From NCBI RefSeq assembly GCF_021026375.1, contig NZ_JAJNDB010000001.1:930001-994000 (forward strand): a DNA stretch of 64,000 bases, read 5' to 3'. The position numbers and the translations under genes were made by a program. Source of the stretch: Actinomycetospora endophytica (GTDB taxonomy: Bacteria; Actinomycetota; Actinomycetes; Mycobacteriales; Pseudonocardiaceae). Every line of letters starts with the position of its first letter. Position 1 is the first letter of the stretch. Below the pieces are notes generated by a model, which made no database searches, was not told the origin of the DNA, and saw nothing but the letters and a program-made list of their open reading frames with translations. Below are positions 50,345-59,182 of this stretch, in pieces.

Positions 50345-50623
50345 CTACTCGGCCGCGGCACCGACCTCGATGTTGCGGTGCGCCGCGATCACCGAGGCCA
50401 ACGCCTGCGAGTTCTGGGCGACCGTGTCGTTGCGCTTTCCGGACACCCGCTCGACGGCCCCGTCGAGGAGCTCGGCGACCCGGGCGAGGTCGTAGAGCAC
50501 GCCGGCCGCCCAGTCCTGGGGGTCGGCATCTGCGGGGCAGAGATCCTGTCCATGCTGGTTGAGCTGCAGGAGCGCATCGACGGCGCCGTGGACGGGCGAG
50601 GGGCTGGTTTCGTCACTCGACAT
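50345..50623 (-). CDS. Small helical protein of unknown function
   Basis: 92 residues from ATG 50623 (GTG at 50632 is an alternative). Helical with hydrophobic heptads: GAVDALLQLNQHGQDLCP, DWAAGVLYDLARVAELLDGA, DTVAQNSQALASVIAAHR. No membrane segment; no family recognised. It lies upstream of the merR unit but is separated from it by 56 bases, the palindrome and the MerR promoter, so it is probably a separate unit. Confidence 0.65.
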   Translation of the reverse strand: MSSDETSPSPVHGAVDALLQLNQHGQDLCPADADPQDWAAGVLYDLARVAELLDGAVERVSGKRNDTVAQNSQALASVIAAHRNIEVGAAAE

Positions 50624-50666
50624 CCCGAACACTTGTACGGGATCGAACTACCTCACGCGAGACCGC

Positions 50667-51062
50667 TCACCGATCGCGGAGCGGTCTGCGCTCCGTGGCC
50701 AGGCCGTCTCCGCGCAGCGGACGTCGCCGGACCTCGGCCGCGACCACCACCGCCTCGGTCACCACGAGGAACACGATCGCGAGGTACAGGGGGCCCGCCC
50801 ACGCCAGCAGGGCGGCACCGATCGCGAAGAGGACCACCTTGAGGACGAGGCCGGGACGCGGCGGCAGCCGCCGGCGCGCCCGGGGCGCGAGCCACCGTCC
50901 CCACACCGCGACGAACACGCCCACCAGGACGACGACGAGGACGACCCGCCCGATCACCGAGTCCGGCAGCGCGATCCCGACGTGGACCAGCGCGGCGAGC
51001 ATCGCGAGCTCGGCGAGGAACACCCCGATCTCCAGGGCACCGGGGGACTCCGCGCTGGTCAT
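50667..51062 (-). CDS. YrdB/DUF2568-type four-helix membrane protein
   Basis: 131 residues from ATG 51062. Four membrane helices (GVFLAELAMLAALVHVGIAL; VVLVVVLVGVFVAVWGRWLA; LVLKVVLFAIGAALLAWAG; LAIVFLVVTEAVVVAAEV). WGRWLAPRARRRLPPRPGL in the loop between helices 2 and 3 is characteristic of DUF2568 (YrdB). Function unknown. Confidence 0.78.
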   Translation of the reverse strand: MTSAESPGALEIGVFLAELAMLAALVHVGIALPDSVIGRVVLVVVLVGVFVAVWGRWLAPRARRRLPPRPGLVLKVVLFAIGAALLAWAGPLYLAIVFLVVTEAVVVAAEVRRRPLRGDGLATERRPLRDR

Positions 51063-51363
51063 GGCCGAGACGTTAGCGACGGACAGGGCCGCGGAGGGGG
51101 TGGTGACTCCGCCGACCCCAAGGGGGCGGAGATCGACGGAGCCACCGGTGATCAGCCACGGGGCGGCGGCCGATCTCGGGGCGCGTGCAGGGGGCCGCAC
51201 ACGCCCACGGGAGGACGGTCCCGCGTCGCCACCCTCTACGTCAACGCAGCAAAGTGGTCGCTTTCTGGACACGATCGGCTCACTGTGCGGCGCCGTCCCA
51301 CTGCTGATGGTCGTCACACAGATCCACTGGGCGACAAGAGCGGTGCCGAGCCGGGCCGGAATG
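51063..51363. other. 301-bp gap without a gene
   Basis: Upstream of the YrdB-type gene. I see no convincing ORF, repeat or hairpin. It should hold the promoter of that leftward gene; AAAGTGGTCGCTTTCT near 51250 is a short symmetric motif of unknown value. Confidence 0.5.
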
Positions 51364-51401
51364 ACGACACCCCGCCGACCCGGAGGACGGCGGGGTGTCG
51401 T
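51364..51401 (-). terminator. 14-bp hairpin after the MmpS-like gene
   Basis: ACGACACCCCGCCG (51364-51377), 10-base loop, exact complement 51388-51401, 13 bases after the stop of the leftward gene. No U-tract. Confidence 0.75.
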
Positions 51402-51414
51402 GTGGTCGGTCGGG

Positions 51415-52389
51415 CTACTTGGTGCAGGTCACCGAGGCGCTCGGGCCGGAGGCCGAGTTCGTCGCGACCTGGACGCCGTCCTCGACGATCGTGCAGGTGA
51501 TCGTGTCGGAGCGGTTCATGTGGCCGGCGTCCGGGCTGAGCGAGGCGGTCACCGTCGCGCCCATGAAGCCCGAGACCTGGGCGTTCGCGCTCCACGGCGA
51601 ACCGGCGCCGGTGACGCTCGCCGAGGCGAGGTTGTTGTCGCGGGACTGGCTGTAGGTGGCCGCGATCCGGGTGCCCTTCGCGGTGGTGACCTTGTAGGTC
51701 ACGTTGTGGACGGCCGCGCTCTGCTGCTGGGCGGTGGTGACGCCGCTGGCGACGGCACTGAAGACCGCCACGTAGAGGATGCACATGATCAGGGCCACGA
51801 CGCTCAGCACGACGCCGGCGATCGAGGCGCCGCGACCCTGCCGCGCGCGCCGGGACTTCACGAGGCCGATCACCGACAGCACCAGGGCGATCGGCGCGAG
51901 ACCCCAGGCGACCATCCCGACGATCGGGATGAACGACAGCACCGCGGCGATGATCCCGACGACGAGGCCGGCCGTCGCGAGCCCGTTGGAGCGGGGCGGC
52001 TCGGGGTTCGACGGCTGCGGCGGGACGGCCATCGGCTGCGGCGTCGCGTAGTTCTGCGGGTGGCGCACGAACTGCGGGGCGGCGACGTTCTGCTGCGCCC
52101 CGAAGTCCTGCTGCGCACCGTGGCGCTGCTGCGGGACGCCGTAGTGCGCAGGCGTGCCGTAGTGCGCAGGCGTGCCGTAGTGCTGCTGACCGGCGACGTT
52201 CTGCGGCGCTCCGAACGTCTGGAAGCTCGGCCCGTACTGCCCGGTGCCGTACTGCTGCGGGATCCCGTAGCCGGCGGGAGGCGTTCCGTATCCGCTCGAC
52301 ATCGGCTGGCCGGAGCCGTTCGCGGCGACACCCGCACGCTCGTCGACGTCGTTGCGACGGTGCCGCGGCCGGTCGATGTTCTGCGTCAT
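51415..52389 (-). CDS. DUF4190 membrane protein with MmpS-like extracytoplasmic domain
   Basis: 324 residues. N-terminal ~140 residues are Gln/Tyr/Gly/Pro-rich (TPAHYGTPAHYG repeats). Two membrane helices of DUF4190 type follow: GLATAGLVVGIIAAVLSFIP and, after VLSVIGLVKSRRAR, VVLSVVALIMCILYVAVFSA. The C-terminal ~90 residues resemble the MmpS family (VTYKVTTAKGTRIAATYSQS, SDTITCTIVEDGVQVATNSA, SASVTC), with two cysteines placed as in its disulfide. MmpS proteins assist RND lipid exporters, but no MmpL gene is present here. Monocistronic; hairpin after the stop. Confidence 0.8.
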   Translation of the reverse strand: MTQNIDRPRHRRNDVDERAGVAANGSGQPMSSGYGTPPAGYGIPQQYGTGQYGPSFQTFGAPQNVAGQQHYGTPAHYGTPAHYGVPQQRHGAQQDFGAQQNVAAPQFVRHPQNYATPQPMAVPPQPSNPEPPRSNGLATAGLVVGIIAAVLSFIPIVGMVAWGLAPIALVLSVIGLVKSRRARQGRGASIAGVVLSVVALIMCILYVAVFSAVASGVTTAQQQSAAVHNVTYKVTTAKGTRIAATYSQSRDNNLASASVTGAGSPWSANAQVSGFMGATVTASLSPDAGHMNRSDTITCTIVEDGVQVATNSASGPSASVTCTK

Positions 52390-52529
52390 TACCGTGATCC
52401 CCCGATCTCGTACGTGCTCGTCACGCCGATCTCGCGCCGGGGGATGCGGTCGTTACCGCCGCGTGGTCCGGCCTCCCGGGAATCACCCTCCCGAGCGACA
52501 TGGCCGGTCGGTCGCGGGCCGCCGTCGGG

Positions 52530-52961
52530 TCAGAGCACGATCTCGCTGTCGTGACGCCGGTAGATCTCGGCGAGGCGCTCGGGGTCGGGCGGTCCGGAGG
52601 CCGGCAGCGCCGCACCGATCTCCGCCATGAAGCTCATCGCGCTCGCCGGGCTCCACACCCCGATGACCCGGGCCGGCTCGTCGTGCGGGTTCGCGAACGT
52701 GTGGCGGACCCCGCGGGACGCGAGGATGAGGCCGCCGACCGGGACCGGCTCGGGTTCCCCACGGTCCTTGACCATCGTCAGCGCCCCGCTGAGCACGTAG
52801 AGGGACTCGTCGAACCCGTGATGGATGTGCGGGGGCGGTCCGGCGAAGTGGGCCGGCACGGTCAGCTCGCAGAAGGCGATGCCCTCGCTCTCGCCGAGAA
52901 CGCGGATGATCTCCCCGGCGTAGGGGATCCGGCGAGTCGCCTCCCCCTCGTGCGCGCTCAC
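52530..52961 (-). CDS. Cupin-2 domain protein
   Basis: 143 residues. Single-domain cupin: PPPHIHHGFDESLYVLSGAL gives the first metal motif (HxH...E), and RGVRHTFANPHDEPARVIGV the second (His). Short extra helices at both ends. No partner gene suggests a substrate. Gap to the HIT-like gene is 42 bases with the same orientation. Confidence 0.88.
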   Translation of the reverse strand: MSAHEGEATRRIPYAGEIIRVLGESEGIAFCELTVPAHFAGPPPHIHHGFDESLYVLSGALTMVKDRGEPEPVPVGGLILASRGVRHTFANPHDEPARVIGVWSPASAMSFMAEIGAALPASGPPDPERLAEIYRRHDSEIVL

Positions 52962-53003
52962 GTGGTTCAGCCTTGTCGGAGTGTCAAGACCGTGCCCTCG
53001 GCT

Positions 53004-53474
53004 CTAGGCCGTCGCGGCCCCGTCCAGCACGGCGAAGCGCTCCCGGGCCTGGGCGGCGAACGTCGTGACCTGCTCGGGGTCGGGGGACTCGCCGGCGGCG
53101 AACATCGCCGTCTGCAGCTCCGGGCCGGAGGCGTCGAAGCGGGTGACCTGCTCCCGGGTCACGGGCTGGACCACGTAGTGCACGTGGCCGGGACGACCCC
53201 CGGCGTGGGACCACAGGCAGTTGTAGACCTGCTCGGCCCCGGTCAGTTCGCGCACGACCGTGGAGGTCCCGATGAGCAGGGGTCCGAGCTCGACGGCCTC
53301 GTCCTCGGTCAGTTCGTCGACGCCGGTGACGTGACGGATCGGCTTCACGATCAGGCTGCCGACGCCGAGCGGCCCGACGCAGTGCTCGACGACCCAGCTC
53401 CGCGACCGGTAGATCGTCCCGCCCGGCAGCGGCACGTCCCCGGTCGACAGATCACAGGCGATGCACGACTCCAT
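53004..53474 (-). CDS. HIT-like nucleotide-binding protein
   Basis: 156 residues. N-terminus CIACDLSTGDVPLPGG; the HIT active-site region is WSHAGGRPGHVHYVVQP, with only HxH of the usual HxHxH triad, so activity is uncertain. Middle FTGVDELTEDEAVELGPLL-type helices fit the family. Cys at 4 and 7 may bind zinc as in many HIT proteins. It lies between a cupin gene and a divergent methyltransferase, with no clear pathway. Confidence 0.8.
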   Translation of the reverse strand: MESCIACDLSTGDVPLPGGTIYRSRSWVVEHCVGPLGVGSLIVKPIRHVTGVDELTEDEAVELGPLLIGTSTVVRELTGAEQVYNCLWSHAGGRPGHVHYVVQPVTREQVTRFDASGPELQTAMFAAGESPDPEQVTTFAAQARERFAVLDGAATA

Positions 53475-53542
53475 CGATCGAGGGTCGCAACGGCGGCAAG
53501 ATCATCGACCTCGGGCGTGTCCGCCGGTGACACGATCACCCC

Positions 53543-54283
53543 GTGAGCGCCGACCGGACCACCCACACCGCCGACGACCTGCTCACCCTCCTCGACACGG
53601 TGTTCGCCGGCGACCGGGACCGGACGGGCGCCGCGGCCGCGCCGTGGTGGGACCTCTTCTACGCCGACCCCGACCGACCGGCGCCGTTCCTGACCAGTGC
53701 TCCGGACGGGAGCCTCGTCGACTGGCTCGAGCACGGCCCGGTCCCCGGCGGTGGCCACGCCCTGGACCTCGGCTGCGGGATCGGGCGGAACGCGGTCCAC
53801 CTGGCCCGGCAGGGCTTCACCGTCGTCGCCGTCGACCTCTCGCCCGTCGCCATCACGCGGACCCGGGACCTCGCCGCGCGGGCCGGGGTCACGGTCGATG
53901 CCCGCGCGGTCGACGTCTTCAGCGCCGCACCCGGCCTCGGCCGGGGCTACGACCTCGTCCACGACAGCGGCCTGTTCCACCACCTGCCGCCTCATCGGCG
54001 GCTCAGCCACCTCGCGCTGCTCGACGAGGTCCTCGCTCCCGGCGGCTACCTCAGCCTCACCTGCTTCGGGGCGGCCCCGGCGGCCTCCGAGGTCCCCGAC
54101 GCCGAGCTCTACCGGAGCGGCGATCTCGGCGGGGGCCTCTCCTATCCCGCCGACGCCCTGCGCACGATCTTCGGACACCTCGACGAGATCGATTTGCGGC
54201 CGATGCGCGACGAGCCACCCGATTCCGGACGCTTCGGTGAGCCTTTCCTCTGGGCGGCCCTGTTCCGTCGCCCGCAGAACTGA
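53543..54283 (+). CDS. Class I SAM-dependent methyltransferase
   Basis: 246 residues. SAM site HALDLGCGIGRNAVHLARQG, VVAVDLSPVAITRTRDLAAR, VDVFSAAPGLGRGYDLVHD and the post-IV region LDEVLAPGGYLSLTCFGA. The N-terminal helices (PWWDLFYADPDRPAPFL) resemble small-molecule, tellurite-resistance-like methyltransferases. Substrate unknown. It ends 115 bases before the orphan qcrB. Confidence 0.88.
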   Translation: MSADRTTHTADDLLTLLDTVFAGDRDRTGAAAAPWWDLFYADPDRPAPFLTSAPDGSLVDWLEHGPVPGGGHALDLGCGIGRNAVHLARQGFTVVAVDLSPVAITRTRDLAARAGVTVDARAVDVFSAAPGLGRGYDLVHDSGLFHHLPPHRRLSHLALLDEVLAPGGYLSLTCFGAAPAASEVPDAELYRSGDLGGGLSYPADALRTIFGHLDEIDLRPMRDEPPDSGRFGEPFLWAALFRRPQN

Positions 54284-54398
54284 GCTCGACCACCACCCCG
54301 ACAGATCGAGAGCGCTCCGCTGCGAGATCGTTCAAACACCCTCCTCACACGCCCAGGATCACCGTAATCTGGGGCAGTAGGTTCGGGGAGCGCAGATC

Positions 54399-56048
54399 AT
54401 GAGTGGTATCACGGCACCGAGGCGCCGCGGCAGTACGGCAATGAGGATCGTCGGGACGGCCGCGGACGAGATCGACAGCCGCGTCCATCCGGCGGGACCG
54501 ATCAGGCGGCAGATCAACAAGGTCTTCCCCACGCACTGGTCGTTCATGTTGGGCGAGATCGCGCTCTACAGCTTCATCGTGCTGCTGCTGACGGGCACCT
54601 GGCTGGCGATCTTCTACGACCCCTCGATGGCCGAGACGACCTACGAGGGCTCCTACGCCGGTCTGCGCGGCGTGATCATGTCGCAGGCCTATCTGTCCAC
54701 GGTCGACATCTCGATCGACGTGCGCGGTGGCCTGTTCATCCGGCAACTGCACCACTGGGCCGCGCTGCTCTTCGTCGCCGCGATGATCGCCCACATGATG
54801 CGGACGTTCTTCACCGGAGCGTTCCGCCGGCCGCGGGAAACCAACTGGGTGCTCGGCGTCGTGCTGCTGCTCAGCGGCATGATCGAGGGCTTCGTCGGCT
54901 ACTCGCTGCCCGACGACCTGCTCTCCGGCACCGGACTGCGCACCGGGATGTCGGCGATCGTCATGTCGATCCCGGTGGTCGGGACGTGGGTGCAATGGGC
55001 GATCTTCGGCGGCGAGTTCCCGGGGACGATCATCATTCCGCGGCTCTACATCGTCCACGTGTTCCTGCTGCCGGGAATCATCCTGGCGGTGATCGCCGTG
55101 CACGTCGGACTGGTCTGGTTCCAGAAGCACACACAGTTCCCCGGGCCCGGCCGCACCGAGCGTAACGTCGTCGGGGTCCGCATCCTGCCGACGTTCGCGA
55201 GCAAGGGCGGCGGTTTCATGGTCGTCGTGGTCGGCGTTCTGGCGATCATGTCCGGCGTGTTCCAGATCAACCCGATCTGGAAGCTCGGCCCCTACGACCC
55301 GACCCAGGTCTCCGCCGGTTCCCAGCCCGACTTCTACATGGCGGTCTTCGACGGGGCGGTCCGATTGTGGCCCTCGTGGGAGATGTACCTGTTCGGGCGG
55401 TACACCATTCCGGCGATCTTCTTCCCCGCCGTGCTCGGCATGGGAATCCTGATGACGCTGTTGATCGCCTACCCGCTCATCGAGCGCAAGCTGACCGGCG
55501 ACAAGGCGCACCACAACCTGCTGCAGCGCCCGCGCGACGCCCCGGTGCGGACCGCCACCGGGATGATGGCCCTGGTCTTCTACTTCTGGCTGGTCGTGGC
55601 CTGCGGGAACGACATCATCGCCTACACGTTCGACATCTCGCTCAACGCGATGACGTGGATCGGGCGTATCGGCCTGCTCGTCCTGCCACCGCTCTTCTAC
55701 TTCGCGACCTACCGGATCTGCCTGGGCCTGCAGCGCTCCGATCGCGAGGTGCTCGAGCACGGCATCGAGACCGGCATGATCAAGCGCCTGCCGCAGGGCG
55801 AGTTCATCGAGGTGCACCAGCCCCTGGGCGACGTCGACGAGCACGGCCATGCCGTCCCGCTGGACTACCAGGGCGCGAAGGTGCCCAAGAAGATGAACGA
55901 CCTCGGCTACGCGGGGCACCCGATGAGGGGCGGCTGGTTCCGCCCCGACCCGGCGGTGGAGCAGGAAGAGATCCACGGCGGCCCGGGCGCCGACCGCGAG
56001 CTCGCGGGCCGGCCCGACGCCGGACGTCCGCAGGACCCGCGCACATAG
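54399..56048 (+). CDS. qcrB: QcrB-type cytochrome b subunit outside a qcrCAB cluster
   Basis: 549 residues with a gggag site before the ATG. Actinobacterial cytochrome b of the bc complex: N-terminal [19 protein letters not shown], heme-b helices with [20 protein letters not shown] and [20 protein letters not shown], quinol-site helices ([20 protein letters not shown]) and the long cytoplasmic C-terminal tail ([20 protein letters not shown]). No qcrA, qcrC or ctaE is adjacent, so it is a solitary copy. It may be a paralogue used in an alternative or inhibitor-tolerant bc complex, or a remnant; full length and intact motifs argue it is functional. Confidence 0.9.
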   Translation: MSGITAPRRRGSTAMRIVGTAADEIDSRVHPAGPIRRQINKVFPTHWSFMLGEIALYSFIVLLLTGTWLAIFYDPSMAETTYEGSYAGLRGVIMSQAYLSTVDISIDVRGGLFIRQLHHWAALLFVAAMIAHMMRTFFTGAFRRPRETNWVLGVVLLLSGMIEGFVGYSLPDDLLSGTGLRTGMSAIVMSIPVVGTWVQWAIFGGEFPGTIIIPRLYIVHVFLLPGIILAVIAVHVGLVWFQKHTQFPGPGRTERNVVGVRILPTFASKGGGFMVVVVGVLAIMSGVFQINPIWKLGPYDPTQVSAGSQPDFYMAVFDGAVRLWPSWEMYLFGRYTIPAIFFPAVLGMGILMTLLIAYPLIERKLTGDKAHHNLLQRPRDAPVRTATGMMALVFYFWLVVACGNDIIAYTFDISLNAMTWIGRIGLLVLPPLFYFATYRICLGLQRSDREVLEHGIETGMIKRLPQGEFIEVHQPLGDVDEHGHAVPLDYQGAKVPKKMNDLGYAGHPMRGGWFRPDPAVEQEEIHGGPGADRELAGRPDAGRPQDPRT

Positions 56049-56064
56049 GCCACCGCCGTCGGGC

Positions 56065-56928
56065 TCAATGGCGCGCTCGCGCGATCCGGTAGAACGCCGG
56101 GACCGCGCGCGGGTCCAGTCCGTAGCGGATGAGTGCCTCGGTGGTGGAGATGTCCTCGAGCCAGCTCCAGCCGCGATCGTCCAGGTAGGCCGGGAGCTCG
56201 GCCGGCTCGAAGCCGAACACGAACGGCTCGCCGGCATCCGCGACCGAACGGACCCACGCGTCGGCGTGCGGGAACTGCACGGTGCCGTCGATCAGGCCGC
56301 GGTGGACGTAGGTGAAGGCGAGCTCGCTCGGCGTGCCGGTGGCGTCGTGGGCCCAGCGCACGGTCGCGTCGACGGCCTCGGGTGTGAGGTAGCTGGCCAC
56401 GCCCTCCCAGAGCACGAAGGTCGGGCGGCCGGTCCGGAAGCCGGCTCGGTCCAGGGCCTCCGCCAGGTCGTCGTGGTCGAAGTCGACGGCGACGAAGTGC
56501 ACGTGTGCCGGGAGCTGACCGAGCACCCGAGCGAGGACCCGGCGCTTCACGGCCTGGGTGTCGGGGTGGTCGACCTCGAACACGCGCACGTGCGCACACC
56601 CCGACAGCCGGTACGGCCGGCTGTCGTAGCCGGCCCCCAGGATCACGAGCTGTTCGATCCCGTCCGCCGCAGCCACGGCGTCGTCGAGAACCTTGGTCCG
56701 AGCGACGGCCGACGGGCGCGGGCCCGGGAACCGGCGGTCGATCACCCACGGCAGGACGCCGCGCAGGCCCGGCAACCGGGCGGCACCCGCGACCTGCGCC
56801 AGCGGCGAGCTCAGGAACGCGGCCGCCAGCGGGTCGGCGAAGAGCCGGCGCCCGGGAGGCCGACGGGTCTCCAGAGCGCGGAACAACGCCATGTACTCCG
56901 CCGTGCGGCTCTGCTCGCCCTCGCGCAT
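56065..56928 (-). CDS. PPM1/LCMT-type SAM-dependent methyltransferase
   Basis: 287 residues, typical for the actinobacterial leucine carboxyl methyltransferase-like family (TIGR00027 type). REGEQSRTAEYMALFRALE and RTKVLDDAVAAADGIEQLVI, then GAGYDSRPYRLSGCAHVRVF and EVDHPDTQAVKRRVL are the defining segments; SAM and carboxylate binding are expected there. These enzymes methylate small molecules or polyketide intermediates; the substrate is unknown. Convergent with qcrB. Confidence 0.88.
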   Translation of the reverse strand: MREGEQSRTAEYMALFRALETRRPPGRRLFADPLAAAFLSSPLAQVAGAARLPGLRGVLPWVIDRRFPGPRPSAVARTKVLDDAVAAADGIEQLVILGAGYDSRPYRLSGCAHVRVFEVDHPDTQAVKRRVLARVLGQLPAHVHFVAVDFDHDDLAEALDRAGFRTGRPTFVLWEGVASYLTPEAVDATVRWAHDATGTPSELAFTYVHRGLIDGTVQFPHADAWVRSVADAGEPFVFGFEPAELPAYLDDRGWSWLEDISTTEALIRYGLDPRAVPAFYRIARARH

Positions 56929-56956
56929 GCCTCCAGCTTGCGCCTGGCGGCAATCG

Positions 56957-58543
56957 TCAGGCGGGCGCGTTCTCCCGGGCGCGGAGGTCCTTGCGCAGGA
57001 TCTTCCCGGAGCCCGACTTCGGGATCTCGTCGATGAACTCCACGACCCGCACCTTCTTGTGCGGCGCGATCCGCGAGGCCACGAAGGACATGACGTCGTC
57101 CTCGGACAGCTGGGCGCCCTGCTGCTTCACGACGAACGCCTTCGGGATCTCCTCGCCGTCGGCGTCCTTGACCCCGATGACCGCCGCGTCCGCGATCGAG
57201 TCGTTGGTGAGCAGCAGCGCCTCGAGCTCGGCCGGCGGCACCTGGTAGCCCTTGTACTTGATGAGCTCCTTGACCCGGTCGACGATGTAGAAGACGCCCT
57301 CGTCGGTCACCGTCGCGACGTCACCGGTGTGCAGGAAGCCGTCGGAGTCCAGCGTCGAGGACGTGGCGTCGGCGTTGTTGAGGTACTCGCGCATGACGTT
57401 CGGGCCCTTGACCCACAGCTCGCCGCGCGGGCCCTCCTCGCCCGTCTCCGGGTCGACGAGCTTGCACTCGACATTCGGCAGCGCGACGCCGATCGAGGAC
57501 AGGTCCATGTCGGGGCGGTCGTCGGGCATGCAGTGGCTGACGGGCGAGAGCTCGGTCATCCCGTAGCCCTGCAGCACGGTGCAGTTGAGCCGCTTGCCCA
57601 TGGCGTGACCGAGTTCCGCGTCGAGAGCCGCGGCACCGGAGAAGACGATGTCCACGCAGTCGATGTCGTACTCCTCGACCATCGGGTGCTTCGCCAGCGC
57701 GACCGCGATCGGCGGCGCGACGTATACCCGGTCGATCCGGTACTCGGAGATGATCCGCAGGAACTCCGCGAGCTCGAACTTCGGCATCGTCACGACCGCC
57801 GCCCGCGCGTGGATGCCCTGATTCATCATGCAGGTCATGCCGTAGATGTGGAAGAACGGCAGCACGGCCAGGATCTTGGTGCCGCTCGAGACGTGGGTCC
57901 CCATCGTCTGCACCTGCAGCAGGTTCGCGATCAGGTTGCGGTGGGTCAGCACCACGCCCTTGGCCCGCCCGGTGGTCCCCGACGAGTAGGGCAGCGCCGC
58001 GACGTCGTCGCCGGTCACCGTCACCGACGGGCGCTCGGCCGTCGTCGTCAGGAGATCCGCGAGGGCGTTCTCGGGCAGCGGCGTCGAGGCCTCGTCGCGG
58101 GCGGCGTCGATGAGGATGATCTCCGAGACGACGACGCCCTCCTCCGCCACCGCGGCGCGGGCGCGGTCGAGGAACGCCGAGATCGTCACCAGGACCTTCG
58201 ACCCGGAGTCGCGGAGCTGGAACGCGACCTCGTCGGGGGTGTACATCGCGTTGATCGTCGAGACGGCGACGCCGGCGGCGAGTCCGCCGTGGAAGACGAC
58301 CGGGTAGTAGGCGTTGTTCGGCGCGAACAGCGCGATGACGTCGCCCTTGCCCAGCCCGCGCTCGCCCAGCGCGGCGGCGAAGCGGTCGACGCCGTGCGCC
58401 AGCTCGCCGAAGGTCATCTCGCGGCCGCTCGGCCCGTCGATCACGGCGACCGAGTCCGCGTGGTCCGAGACGTCGGAGAACAGGAACTCGGGCAGCCCGA
58501 CGTCGGGGATGTCGATGTCGGCGTAGGGGCTGCGCACGGTCAT
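56957..58543 (-). CDS. Acyl-CoA/4-coumarate-CoA ligase-like AMP-binding enzyme
   Basis: 528 residues. ANL-family ligase with P-loop YSSGTTGRAKGVVLTHRN, FFHIYGMTCMMNQGI, YGMTELSPVSHCMP, GELWVKGPNVM, the hinge TGDVATVTDEGVFYIVDRVK, and catalytic Lys in PKSGSGKILRKDL. Closest in style to 4-coumarate-CoA ligases and long- or medium-chain acyl-CoA ligases. It activates a carboxylic acid as acyl-AMP and forms the CoA thioester. No dedicated pathway gene is adjacent. 28 bases after the methyltransferase start region. Confidence 0.92.
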   Translation of the reverse strand: MTVRSPYADIDIPDVGLPEFLFSDVSDHADSVAVIDGPSGREMTFGELAHGVDRFAAALGERGLGKGDVIALFAPNNAYYPVVFHGGLAAGVAVSTINAMYTPDEVAFQLRDSGSKVLVTISAFLDRARAAVAEEGVVVSEIILIDAARDEASTPLPENALADLLTTTAERPSVTVTGDDVAALPYSSGTTGRAKGVVLTHRNLIANLLQVQTMGTHVSSGTKILAVLPFFHIYGMTCMMNQGIHARAAVVTMPKFELAEFLRIISEYRIDRVYVAPPIAVALAKHPMVEEYDIDCVDIVFSGAAALDAELGHAMGKRLNCTVLQGYGMTELSPVSHCMPDDRPDMDLSSIGVALPNVECKLVDPETGEEGPRGELWVKGPNVMREYLNNADATSSTLDSDGFLHTGDVATVTDEGVFYIVDRVKELIKYKGYQVPPAELEALLLTNDSIADAAVIGVKDADGEEIPKAFVVKQQGAQLSEDDVMSFVASRIAPHKKVRVVEFIDEIPKSGSGKILRKDLRARENAPA

Positions 58544-58678
58544 GCGGTGTCTCCTCGGATGGGCCGGGGCGGGCGCGCCGGCCTATCGGGCCGTGCGCGT
58601 GATCACGCCAACGTACCCGTCCCGTACCCGCCGAGGCGTGCGGCGGAACCCGGCCCGCTCACCCGGACGGCGCAGCCG

Positions 58679-59182
58679 TCACCCTACGTCGGAATCGGAC
58701 ACCAGGTGCGCGAACGCCCGCAGGTTGGCCAGCGATTCGCCGCGCGACTCCCGCCAGGCCCACTCGCGCCGGATCGACGTCGCGAAGCCGAGCTCGATGA
58801 GGGTGTTGAAGTCGCCGTCGGCAGCCTCGAGGACCTGCCCGAGGACGCGGTCGAGCTCGTCGTCGTCGACCGCGTGCAGGCCGATCCGGCCGACCAGGTG
58901 GATGTCGCCCATGTCGTCGAGCGTGTAGTGGACGCCGTAGAGGCGGGCGTTGCGCTGCAGCAGCCAGCGGTAGACGCCCTCGTGGTTCTCGTCCGGGCGC
59001 CGGCAGACGAACGCCTCGACCAGCAGCGCGTGCGGGGTCAGCACCAGCCAGCAGTTGGTCTGCAGCTTCTTCGTCCCGGGCAGGGTGACGAAGAACGAGC
59101 CCTCGGCCCGGCGCTGGTAGCCGAGCTCGCGCTCGTCGAGGGCCGCGGCGATCACGCCGGCGAGACCGTCCAGGTCGCTCAC
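58679..59182 (-). CDS. YbjN-type (type III secretion chaperone-like) protein
   Basis: 167 residues from a GTG that overlaps the mshA stop. YbjN fold: [80 protein letters not shown]. Equivalent to Rv0487, which sits beside mshA in mycobacteria. Function unclear; YbjN proteins influence stress tolerance in other bacteria. The 135-base gap after it (58544-58678) shows nothing. Confidence 0.88.
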   Translation of the reverse strand: MSDLDGLAGVIAAALDERELGYQRRAEGSFFVTLPGTKKLQTNCWLVLTPHALLVEAFVCRRPDENHEGVYRWLLQRNARLYGVHYTLDDMGDIHLVGRIGLHAVDDDELDRVLGQVLEAADGDFNTLIELGFATSIRREWAWRESRGESLANLRAFAHLVSDSDVG

